The notes under the pieces were generated by a model that saw only the letters and a program-made list of their open reading frames with translations, had not been told where the DNA came from and did not search any database. A DNA stretch of 34,419 nucleotides, from positions 1-34,419 of the forward strand of contig JAKSKC010000004.1 of NCBI GenBank assembly GCA_024401945.1, read 5' to 3'. The stretch comes from Bacteroidales bacterium. GTDB lineage: Bacteria > Bacteroidota > Bacteroidia > Bacteroidales > UBA932. Of the stretch, positions 8,568 through 14,861 are shown piece after piece. The translations under genes were made by a program, and so were the position numbers. How positions within the stretch are numbered: position 1 is the stretch's first letter; each line of letters begins with the position of its first letter.

Positions 8568-8655
8568 GGAGAGATGCTCGAGTGGCTGAAGAGGCACGAT
8601 TGGAAATCGTGTGTACTCCAAAAGGGTACCCAGGGTTCGAATCCCTGTCTCTCCG
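8568..8655 (+). tRNA. tRNA-Ser (anticodon GGA)
   Basis: An 88-nt class II tRNA. The acceptor stem pairs GGAGAGA at 8568-8574 with TCTCTCC at 8648-8654, with discriminator G at 8655. The anticodon stem-loop reads CACGA-TTGGAAA-TCGTG, giving anticodon GGA (serine, UCC/UCU). The long variable arm and the T loop GGTTCGAATCC are both present. CCA is not encoded, consistent with the cca gene in this window. Confidence 0.97.
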
Positions 8656-8674
8656 CACAGTTCACAAATATAAC

Positions 8675-8717
8675 AAAAGAATAGGGACGGACAACTGCTT
8701 TCCGCCCCTATTCTTTT
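8675..8717 (+). terminator. Intrinsic terminator after tRNA-Ser
   Basis: AAAAGAATAGGG at 8675-8686 pairs with CCCTATTCTTTT at 8706-8717. The inner CGGA/TCCG pair extends the stem, and a T-rich stretch follows. The A-rich left arm means it could also act on the opposite strand. Confidence 0.8.
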
Positions 8718-8770
8718 ATTTTGTATGGATTCTTCCGGACATTCCGGTAATGTGGAGGGAGAATAAAATG

Positions 8771-8805
8771 AAAAAAGGACAAGTGTCTGTGAGACCTTGT
8801 CCTTT
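8771..8805 (-). terminator. Intrinsic terminator after tRNA-Val
   Basis: AAAGGACAAG at 8774-8783 pairs with CTTGTCCTTT at 8796-8805. Read on the minus strand, the hairpin is followed by a T run (the A run at 8769-8776), so it should end the tRNA-Val transcript. Confidence 0.75.
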
Positions 8806-8809
8806 CTTG

Positions 8810-8884
8810 TGGGAGCTGAGGGAGTCGAACCCCCGACCCTCTGCTTGTAAGGCAGACGCTCTGAACCAACTGAGCTAAGCTCCC
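8810..8884 (-). tRNA. tRNA-Val (anticodon UAC)
   Basis: A 75-nt tRNA on the minus strand. The acceptor stem pairs GGGAGCT with AGCTCCC, with discriminator A. The anticodon stem-loop reads TCTGC-CTTACAA-GCAGA, giving anticodon UAC (valine). The D arm (TTAGCTCAGTTGG) and T arm (GGGGGTTCGACTCCC) are standard. No encoded CCA: the bases after the discriminator read CAA. Confidence 0.97.
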
Positions 8885-8901
8885 GAGCGATTTTGCGGTT
8901 G

Positions 8902-8932
8902 CAAAGGTAGCGCAAATTTTGTTATCTGCAAA
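8902..8932 (-). promoter_or_regulatory. Promoter of tRNA-Val
   Basis: On the minus strand TTTG (CAAA at 8929-8932), a 19-nt spacer, then TACCTTTG (CAAAGGTA at 8902-8909). This is a full match to the Bacteroidota TTTG / TAnnTTTG promoter, 17 nt upstream of the tRNA 5' end, and the best promoter in the window. Confidence 0.75.
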
Positions 8933-8937
8933 TTTTT

Positions 8938-8969
8938 TTTGCGTTTATTAACATTTTCATTCATTTTTG
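8938..8969 (+). promoter_or_regulatory. Promoter of the small lipoprotein gene (possibly also tmRNA)
   Basis: TTTG at 8938-8941, a 20-nt spacer, then CATTTTTG at 8962-8969, which matches TAnnTTTG at all but the first base. The lipoprotein ATG is at 9003. This promoter is back-to-back with the tRNA-Val promoter. Confidence 0.45.
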
Positions 8970-9002
8970 CATCATTGTTATCGTACGAAAAATGCAAAGC
9001 GT

Positions 9003-9557
9003 ATGAAACAGTACTTGAAATACGTCTTATACGGACTGGCTTTTCTTTCACTGTCAGTATCCTGTGCAAAGGGTGGAACAGAGATCCCGAGCACCAATAT
9101 CCCTGTGAATTCGGCCAGGGCGCTCTACGAGGGGATTGCAATTGACGCTGAAGGGAACGAGTACGAGAAGTATCAGGTCATCCTCACCCTGGGTGAAAGT
9201 CTGGGATACGAAATGAAGACGGCCGGTGCGATAATCGTTCTCGAACTGAACACCGAGCACGGTACGGGTGGCGGTCGCATTCCTTGCGAACTTGCGTACC
9301 AGCCGATAAAGGAGGGAAAGCCGTTGACGTATACATTCACGGAAGGCAGCGGAAACTCGCCTGCGCTTGGAAACGGCTCCTTCCTCGGAATCAAGGACAG
9401 CGAATTCGATCCCGTCGAGTTCACTCCGATCAAAAACGGTCTCATTTTCATTGAGAACGAGACCGGGGAGTACAGCTTCGAAGGAATAATCGATACCGGA
9501 GAACAGGCCTTCACCTTCAATTTTGCCGGTGTGATGCCTATTACGGAAAAGAATTGA
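9003..9557 (+). CDS. Small lipoprotein of unknown function
   Basis: 184 residues. An N-terminal membrane segment (YVLYGLAFLSLSVSC) ends in a lipobox-like site with the predicted lipidated cysteine followed by AKGG, so the mature protein should be anchored in the outer or inner membrane. The rest is acidic, rich in short beta-strand-like stretches, and has no cysteine except one near residue 100; I recognise no family. The ATG at 9003 was chosen over an earlier TTG (8967) because it starts the signal peptide directly. The stop lies only 7 nt before the tmRNA 5' end, so the two may share a transcript. A calycin-like or adhesin-type beta fold would be possible but is not shown. Confidence 0.75.
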   Translation: MKQYLKYVLYGLAFLSLSVSCAKGGTEIPSTNIPVNSARALYEGIAIDAEGNEYEKYQVILTLGESLGYEMKTAGAIIVLELNTEHGTGGGRIPCELAYQPIKEGKPLTYTFTEGSGNSPALGNGSFLGIKDSEFDPVEFTPIKNGLIFIENETGEYSFEGIIDTGEQAFTFNFAGVMPITEKN

Positions 9558-9564
9558 CATACAA

Positions 9565-9930
9565 GGGGATGTTCTGGTTTTGACAGCATCGTTCTTGACA
9601 GTAAGCACGCCGGGAGTTGGAAGCCCTCCCGTTAATCTCAGTTTCCAAAAAATTCAGTTGGCAACAACAACTACGCATTCGCTTGCTAATCTTTAGAAGG
9701 TTACGCACGAATATCCCGCCGGAATTCAGGCCGGTCATTTTCGGCAAACGGGGTATCATCCAGACCGGATGCACAGGCAGGACGCCTCTATTGCCTGTCA
9801 AGATTCAGAGGATAAGTTTGGGATCAGCCTGTCCGTCGGCATTCCCATTCCGACAACCAATGGCGGAATAAGCGTGTAGAAAGCTGCCCGGCGCGTTGTT
9901 TGGACGGCGGTTCGAGTCCGCCCATCTCCA
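9565..9930 (+). ncRNA. ssrA: tmRNA (transfer-messenger RNA)
   Basis: A 366-nt RNA with the tRNA-like ends of tmRNA. The 5' end GGGGATG at 9565-9571 pairs with CATCTCC at 9923-9929 (one G-U), with discriminator A at 9930, and the 3' domain holds a T arm with GGTTCGAGTCC. The 5' part has the usual GGTTTTGACAGC segment. Internally a short reading frame encodes the tag peptide (separate entry), followed by pseudoknot-like pairings. With SmpB it frees ribosomes stalled on broken mRNAs and marks the product for proteolysis. No CCA is encoded. Its 5' end is 7 nt after the upstream stop codon, and I see no strong promoter directly before it. Confidence 0.95.
9660..9689 (+). other. tmRNA tag-peptide reading frame (GNNNYAFAC)
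   Basis: GGC AAC AAC AAC TAC GCA TTC GCT TGC TAA gives G-N-N-N-Y-A-F-A-C. It aligns with Bacteroidales tags such as GENNYALAA but ends Ala-Cys instead of Ala-Ala and has Phe for Leu. The resume codon is inferred from that alignment. Confidence 0.75.
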
Positions 9931-9949
9931 CTTTGGCACGACTTTGGGA

Positions 9950-9970
9950 TAAAGGTTGTCTGAACCTTTA
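9950..9970 (+). terminator. Perfect hairpin after tmRNA
   Basis: TAAAGGTT at 9950-9957 pairs perfectly with AACCTTTA at 9963-9970 across a 5-nt loop. There is no T run after it, so it may be a weak terminator or 3' processing structure for tmRNA, or a control hairpin just before the next start codon at 9984. Confidence 0.45.
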
Positions 9971-9983
9971 AAATTCTGAAGTT

Positions 9984-10310
9984 ATGAAAGCAAAATTCCT
10001 CTTCGCAGTTTCAGTATCGGTGATGCTGGCTGCAGGTGCGCTTTCTGCGAGCGCAGCAAACAGACCTAATACCAAGCCTATGCCGAGAATGGAGAAGGAT
10101 TTCAAATCAGCTCCTGCCCCGGCACCTGGCAGACCGGAGGCGATGAGGCCGGGAACTCCTTACAGGTATCACGCTGGCCACAGACATATGGACTGCAGGA
10201 AATGCAAGTGCTGCAGGCATTGCGCGAAGCACCACTCAAGGAGACATTGCCACGCCGTGCCGCCGCCACCTCCTCAGAGACCCGGGAGAGCAGCCCTCCG
10301 CCATCGTTGA
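9984..10310 (+). CDS. Small exported Cys/His-rich protein of unknown function
   Basis: 108 residues. Residues 1-25 are a typical signal peptide (hydrophobic FLFAVSVSVMLAAGAL, cleavage near SASA-AN). The mature part is Pro/Arg/Lys-rich, with a dense block at 63-90 holding six cysteines (71, 74, 76, 77, 80, 89) and eight histidines (63, 66, 68, 79, 83, 84, 88, 90), then a proline run (93-97) and a basic tail. The block resembles metal-binding peptides, but no family is recognised. It sits alone between tmRNA and a strong terminator, so it is probably its own transcription unit. It could bind zinc or copper in the periplasm; that is inference from composition. The short length and low complexity leave some doubt that it is translated. 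Confidence 0.6.
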   Translation: MKAKFLFAVSVSVMLAAGALSASAANRPNTKPMPRMEKDFKSAPAPAPGRPEAMRPGTPYRYHAGHRHMDCRKCKCCRHCAKHHSRRHCHAVPPPPPQRPGRAALRHR

Positions 10311-10334
10311 ACAAATCAGACCCTTTAATAGCGG

Positions 10335-10365
10335 GCGTTCCTTCCGGAACGCTCTCTTTTTTTTT
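10335..10365 (+). terminator. Strong intrinsic terminator
   Basis: GCGTTCC at 10335-10341 pairs with GGAACGC at 10346-10352 around a TTCC loop, and nine T residues follow at 10357-10365. It ends the Cys/His-rich gene transcript and insulates the long operon that starts at 10416. Confidence 0.9.
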
Positions 10366-10415
10366 ATCTATTGAAGAATTTCACTAACTTTACCGAACAA
10401 AGAAATACTGTAGAA

Positions 10416-11585
10416 ATGAAAAGATATCTCTATCTGGCCATTCTTCTGATGGTGCTGATCCCGGTATCCTGCCAGGGAGCCGGTAAGAAACGTGTTATCG
10501 TAGGTGCGGAAAGGACCGACGTGTACGTGCCGCTCCTTAAAGGAAAGCGCATTGCAATCCTGAGCAATCAGACCGGAATACTTCCTGACGGATCGCACAG
10601 CCTTGACCTGATGCTCAGGAAAGGTCTTGACGTCGAACTGATCTATTCCCCGGAGCACGGGTTCAGGGGAACTGCGGATGCCGGCGAAGTGGTGAACAGC
10701 AGCGTGGATGAGGCGACCGGGATAAGGATACATTCGCTCTACGGTTCGAAGGAGCCCGTGGACCTTACTGACATTGATGTCGTGGTGGTCGATATCCAGG
10801 ACGTCGGACTTCGTTTCTACACCTATTATGTGACTATGCTGAAGCTGATGAACAAGGCCATCGAATACGGGAAGGAGTTCGTTATCTTCGACCGTCCGAA
10901 CCCGAACGGCATGTATGTCGACGGTCCTGTGCTGGATATGAAATACAAATCAGGGGTAGGCGGTCTGCCGATTCCGGTAGTCCACGGAATGACCCTGGGC
11001 GAACTTGCCACGATGGCCAACGCCGAAGGCTGGCTCCAGGACGGGAAGAAGATGCCGTCCCTCACGGTGGTCAAGTGCAGGAATTACAAGCACAGCACCA
11101 GATATACCCTTCAGGTGGCTCCGTCCCCGAATCTCCCGAATATGAAGTCGGTGTACCTCTATCCGTCCCTCTGTTACTTCGAGGCCACCCCGGTCAGTCT
11201 CGGCAGGGGAACCGACAAGCCTTTCCAGATATACGGTCATCCCGGGATGACAGGTGACTTTGATTTCACACCTACCAGCAGGTTCGGCGCCAAGGAACCT
11301 CCGCAGAAGGACCGCCTCTGCCACGGCCGCGACCTGAGCGGTCTCACTGATGACGAGATAATCGGAAAGGGGATAGACCTCAGCTATCTTATCGATGCCT
11401 ACAATCAGGTCGGAAGGGAGAATCCGAAGTTCTTCCGCAGCTTCTTCGAGCTGCTCATCGGTGACGGTGACATCCGCGCAATGATAGAAGGCGGCGCCAC
11501 TGCCGATGAGATAAAGGCGACCTGGGCGGAAGATGTCGCTGCATTCAAAGAAAAGAGAAAACCATATTTACTGTACGCTGAATGA
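10416..11585 (+). CDS. DUF1343 lipoprotein, NamZ-like exo-beta-N-acetylmuramidase (GH171)
   Basis: 389 residues. The signal sequence ends in VSC (C19), so it is a predicted lipoprotein. The body is the DUF1343 family, whose characterised members (NamZ of Bacillus subtilis and Tannerella) release MurNAc from the non-reducing end of peptidoglycan fragments. Family motifs: RIAILSNQTG at 45-54, SPEHGFRG at 78-85 (E80 matches the conserved acidic residue), VDIQDVGLRFYTY, FDRPNPNG and GRGTDKPFQIYG. The ATG at 10416 was chosen over an upstream TTG (10371) because it starts the signal peptide; a near -7 box (TAACTTTA, 10385-10392) precedes it. Its stop overlaps the symporter start by 4 nt (ATGA), so enzyme and transporter are translationally coupled. 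Confidence 0.88.
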   Translation: MKRYLYLAILLMVLIPVSCQGAGKKRVIVGAERTDVYVPLLKGKRIAILSNQTGILPDGSHSLDLMLRKGLDVELIYSPEHGFRGTADAGEVVNSSVDEATGIRIHSLYGSKEPVDLTDIDVVVVDIQDVGLRFYTYYVTMLKLMNKAIEYGKEFVIFDRPNPNGMYVDGPVLDMKYKSGVGGLPIPVVHGMTLGELATMANAEGWLQDGKKMPSLTVVKCRNYKHSTRYTLQVAPSPNLPNMKSVYLYPSLCYFEATPVSLGRGTDKPFQIYGHPGMTGDFDFTPTSRFGAKEPPQKDRLCHGRDLSGLTDDEIIGKGIDLSYLIDAYNQVGRENPKFFRSFFELLIGDGDIRAMIEGGATADEIKATWAEDVAAFKEKRKPYLLYAE

Positions 11586-13054
11586 AACCTTGGATAGTTC
11601 TGGCGACGATCGCCGGTTATTTTGCCCTGCTTTTCATAATATCCGCCATAGCCGACAGGAAGAATGATGGCGGCAGTTTCTTCGGTAACAGGAAAACCCC
11701 GTGGATAATCGCGGCCATCGCCGCGATGGGAGCACCGATTTCCGGAGTAACGTTCATATCGGTTCCGGGAATGGTCGTGACGAAAGGCTTCTCATACCTG
11801 CAGATGGTCCTGGGATTCATCATCGGATACTTCGTCATAGCATATGTCCTGGTGCCTCTCTTCTACAGGAAGAACCTCAAGTCCATATACGGTTATCTCG
11901 AAGACCGCTACGGCGCATCCACACACAGGACCGGCGCCTGGTTCTTCTTCATCTCCAAGATGCTCGGCGCGTCAGTGCGTTTCTTCGTCGTCTGCGTCGT
12001 GCTCCAGAGCCTTGTCTTCGCACCTCTCGGAATACCGTTCGTCTTCAACATCATCGTGACAGTCGCCCTGATATTCCTCTATACCTCACGCGGCGGCGTC
12101 AAGACCGTCATCTGGACGGATACGCTGAAGAGTCTCTGCCTGGTGACCTCGGTCGTTCTGTGCATAGTGCTCATTGCGAGGGGCCTCGGACTTGATTTCG
12201 CCGGACTCTGCGCTTCAGTTGCGGATGACCCTTCATCAAGGGTGTTCTTCTTCGACAATCCGAGCGAGGGGACATATTTCTGGAAACAGTTCCTCGCGGG
12301 AATCTTTATGGTGATAGCCACAACGGGACTCGATCAGGACCTGATGCAGCGAAACCTCTCGTGCAAGGATTTCAAGGATTCCCAGAAGAGTCTTATTGTC
12401 AGCGTTTTCACCCAGCTGATCGTGATATCGCTGTTCCTCGTGCTTGGAGTCATCCTCCTGCAGTACTACAAGATCAATATCCTCGGTGACCCGTCAGCCG
12501 CCGGTTCCACCGTTGCAGCGGCGCTGGGGACTACGGACAACCTTTTCGGCAATGTCGTCGCATCAGGCGGGATGCCGCTCATAGTTGGCATCCTCTTCAT
12601 CGTCGGCCTCATTTCTGCCGCGTATTCGGCAGCCGGTTCCGCGCTGACAGCACTTACAACCTCATTCACGGTCGATATCCTCAAGGCTGACAGAAAGGAT
12701 GCGGGCAGACTTGATTCCACCCGCAAGCTCGTACACGCCGGAATGGCCGTATGCATGGGTGTTGTTATCCTCGTGTTCAACGTACTTAACGACCAGGACG
12801 CCATAAGCGCCGTATATACGCTCGCCAGTTACACCTACGGACCTATCCTCGGTCTCTTTGCTTTCGGAATGATCTCCGGCAGGGAAGTCAGGGATGCCGC
12901 CGTCCCTGCAGTGTGCATCGCAGCCCCGCTGCTCAGTTTCGCCGCCAAGTGGCTGCTAGGACATTACTGCTCGTACACCGTGGGCTTCGAACTGCTGCTG
13001 ATCAATGCCGTCTTCACAGTAATCGGACTTCTTTTCCTTGTGAAGAAAAAATGA
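11582..13054 (+). CDS. Sodium:solute symporter (SSS family)
   Basis: 490 residues with about 13 membrane segments spread over the whole length. SSS-family segments include GAPISGVTFISVPG, YGYLEDRYG near residue 100 and TGLDQDLMQRNLSC in the middle. The family imports sugars, sialic acid, amino acids or similar solutes with Na+. Because the start overlaps the NamZ-like gene by 4 nt, a MurNAc or peptidoglycan-derived sugar substrate is a fair inference but not shown. The last bases again overlap the next start (ATGA). Confidence 0.9.
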   Translation: MKPWIVLATIAGYFALLFIISAIADRKNDGGSFFGNRKTPWIIAAIAAMGAPISGVTFISVPGMVVTKGFSYLQMVLGFIIGYFVIAYVLVPLFYRKNLKSIYGYLEDRYGASTHRTGAWFFFISKMLGASVRFFVVCVVLQSLVFAPLGIPFVFNIIVTVALIFLYTSRGGVKTVIWTDTLKSLCLVTSVVLCIVLIARGLGLDFAGLCASVADDPSSRVFFFDNPSEGTYFWKQFLAGIFMVIATTGLDQDLMQRNLSCKDFKDSQKSLIVSVFTQLIVISLFLVLGVILLQYYKINILGDPSAAGSTVAAALGTTDNLFGNVVASGGMPLIVGILFIVGLISAAYSAAGSALTALTTSFTVDILKADRKDAGRLDSTRKLVHAGMAVCMGVVILVFNVLNDQDAISAVYTLASYTYGPILGLFAFGMISGREVRDAAVPAVCIAAPLLSFAAKWLLGHYCSYTVGFELLLINAVFTVIGLLFLVKKK

Positions 13055-13449
13055 CCGTATACGATCCCCTGAGGCACAGGGAGGTGTCCAAGTCTCCGGA
13101 AGAGCTGGTAAGGCAATGGTTCATCCTCCAGCTCCGGGACAGGTTTTCCGTGCCCGAACATATGATGATGAGCGAGGTGGGGTTCAATTTCGGAAAAAAG
13201 AAGTACAGGGCGGACATCATAGTTTACGACAGGGACTGCAGGCCGCTTGCCGTGGTCGAATGCAAAAGACCGGAGGTGGTGATAGACGACACCGTCGTGC
13301 AGCAGGCCCTGCGCTACAATGCAGTCCTTGATGTCCACTACATTATGCTGACGAACGGTAATAATACTTACCTTTACAAACGGAACGGAAACGGCTTCGA
13401 GCCGGTTTCCCGGATTCCGGATTATGAGACAATGCTATGCCGACTTTGA
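13051..13449 (+). CDS. Stand-alone HsdR N-terminal-type (PD-(D/E)xK) nuclease-domain protein
   Basis: 132 residues, the size of the type I restriction HsdR N-terminal domain alone. The nuclease core is visible: D55 in the YRADIIV strand, then E70 and K72 in VVECKRP, followed by QALRY at 85-89, the QxxxY motif of HsdR nucleases. No HsdM, HsdS or helicase is nearby. Such single-domain proteins are known in Bacteroidota genomes and their role is not established. It overlaps the symporter by 4 nt and cca by 13 nt, so it is locked into an operon with tRNA-maturation, recombinase and replication genes, which suggests a house-keeping nucleic-acid role. Catalysis is inferred from the intact motif only. 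Confidence 0.85.
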   Translation: MTVYDPLRHREVSKSPEELVRQWFILQLRDRFSVPEHMMMSEVGFNFGKKKYRADIIVYDRDCRPLAVVECKRPEVVIDDTVVQQALRYNAVLDVHYIMLTNGNNTYLYKRNGNGFEPVSRIPDYETMLCRL

Positions 13450-14861
13450 CATCACAATACCTTGACAGGAAGATATTCCGGATAATAAGCGAAGTGGCCG
13501 CTTCCAAGGGCGTGCGCGCCTTTGTGATAGGCGGTTTTGTCAGGGACTGTTTCCTGGGCCGCAGCTGCAATGACATCGACGTGGTCGTGGAGGGGAGCGG
13601 AATCGATTTCGCCAGGGCCGTCGGGGAGAAGACCGGGAGGTATGTCTCCTATTTCAAGAACTTCGGGACGGCGATGCTCCATTTCGAAGGGGATGAGATC
13701 GAGTTCGTCGGAGCCCGCAAGGAATCGTACAGGCGTGAAAGCCGCAAGCCGATCGTCGAGAACGGGACCCTGGAAGATGACCAGAAACGGCGGGACTTCA
13801 CGATCAATGCAATGGCGTTCAGCCTGCAGGGCGATTCGTTCGGGGAACTTGTCGATCCCTTCGGGGGCGTGAGGGATCTCTCAGAGGGGAGCATCAGGAC
13901 GCCCCTCGACCCGGATACGACCTATTCGGACGATCCACTGAGAATGCTGAGGGCGGTGCGCTTTGCGACAAAGCTCAGCACGGACACGTTCACATTCCAC
14001 ATCGTTCCGGAATCAATGGAATCAATGCGCAGGATGGCGGGCAGGCTCAATATCCTTTCAAAGGAGAGGGTAGCGGAGGAACTTAACAAGATGATGGCGA
14101 CACCAAGGCCGTCGATGGCGTTCAGACTTATGGATGAAGCCGGTCTGCTGGCATACATCCTCCCCCAGATATCCGCATTGAAAGGTGTCGAGACCGTTGA
14201 CGGAAGGGGACACAAGGACAACTTCGAGCACAGTCTCGCCGTGCTGGACAACGTGGCTTCGCTTTCTGACAAGCTGTGGCTGAGATGGGCGGCGCTGCTG
14301 CACGACATAGGCAAGACTTCCACCAAGAAATATGACCCGAAGCTGGGCTGGACTTTCCACGGACACGAGATTGTCGGAAGCAAGATGGTCACCAGGGTGT
14401 TCTCCGACCTCAAGCTGCCGCTGGATGCGATGAAGTACGTCAAGAAACTCGTATGGCTCCATCTGAGGCCTATCGCGCTTGTGGACGAGGGCGTTACGGA
14501 CTCCGCCGTGCGCCGCCTCCTGTTCGATGCGGGTGAGGATATCGACGACCTGATGCTGCTCTGCAAATCCGACGTCACCTCGAAGAACCCGGTCAAGGTC
14601 AGGAAAATCAGGGACAACTTCGGGCTCGTGGAGCAGAAGCTCGTGGAGGTGGAGGCCAAGGATGCGATCCGGAATTTCAAGAATCCTATCAACGGGGATT
14701 ATATAATGCAGGTGTACGGGATAGAACCGTGCTCGGAAATCGGCATCATCAAGGAATATGTCAAGGAGGCTATCCTTGACGGCGTTATCGGTAACAATTT
14801 CGAGGAGGCGGAAGTGCTGATGCGCCGCAGGGCAGCTGAACTGGGCCTCGTGGAGAAATGA
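13437..14861 (+). CDS. cca: CCA tRNA nucleotidyltransferase with HD domain
   Basis: 474 residues. The class II nucleotidyltransferase head has GGFVRD at 32-37, the catalytic DID at 46-48 and RRDFTINAMA at 118-127, followed by the DDPLRMLRAVRFA segment that binds the tRNA and incoming base. A C-terminal HD domain has H265 and LLHDIGK (H289/D290). The enzyme adds or repairs the 3' CCA end of tRNAs. Both tRNAs and the tmRNA in this window lack an encoded CCA, so it should be essential here. The start lies inside the previous gene (13-nt overlap) and its stop overlaps the recombinase start by 4 nt. Confidence 0.96.
   Translation: MPTLTSQYLDRKIFRIISEVAASKGVRAFVIGGFVRDCFLGRSCNDIDVVVEGSGIDFARAVGEKTGRYVSYFKNFGTAMLHFEGDEIEFVGARKESYRRESRKPIVENGTLEDDQKRRDFTINAMAFSLQGDSFGELVDPFGGVRDLSEGSIRTPLDPDTTYSDDPLRMLRAVRFATKLSTDTFTFHIVPESMESMRRMAGRLNILSKERVAEELNKMMATPRPSMAFRLMDEAGLLAYILPQISALKGVETVDGRGHKDNFEHSLAVLDNVASLSDKLWLRWAALLHDIGKTSTKKYDPKLGWTFHGHEIVGSKMVTRVFSDLKLPLDAMKYVKKLVWLHLRPIALVDEGVTDSAVRRLLFDAGEDIDDLMLLCKSDVTSKNPVKVRKIRDNFGLVEQKLVEVEAKDAIRNFKNPINGDYIMQVYGIEPCSEIGIIKEYVKEAILDGVIGNNFEEAEVLMRRRAAELGLVEK

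Noticed and set aside
9660..9930. Protein-coding frames through the tmRNA locus
   Set aside because: Frames such as 9617-9871 fall entirely inside tmRNA, whose paired ends, T arm and tag frame are clear.
13051..13449. Remnant of a type I restriction-modification system
   Set aside because: No trace of the HsdR helicase, HsdM or HsdS is found, and the frame is intact with clean overlaps to both neighbours.
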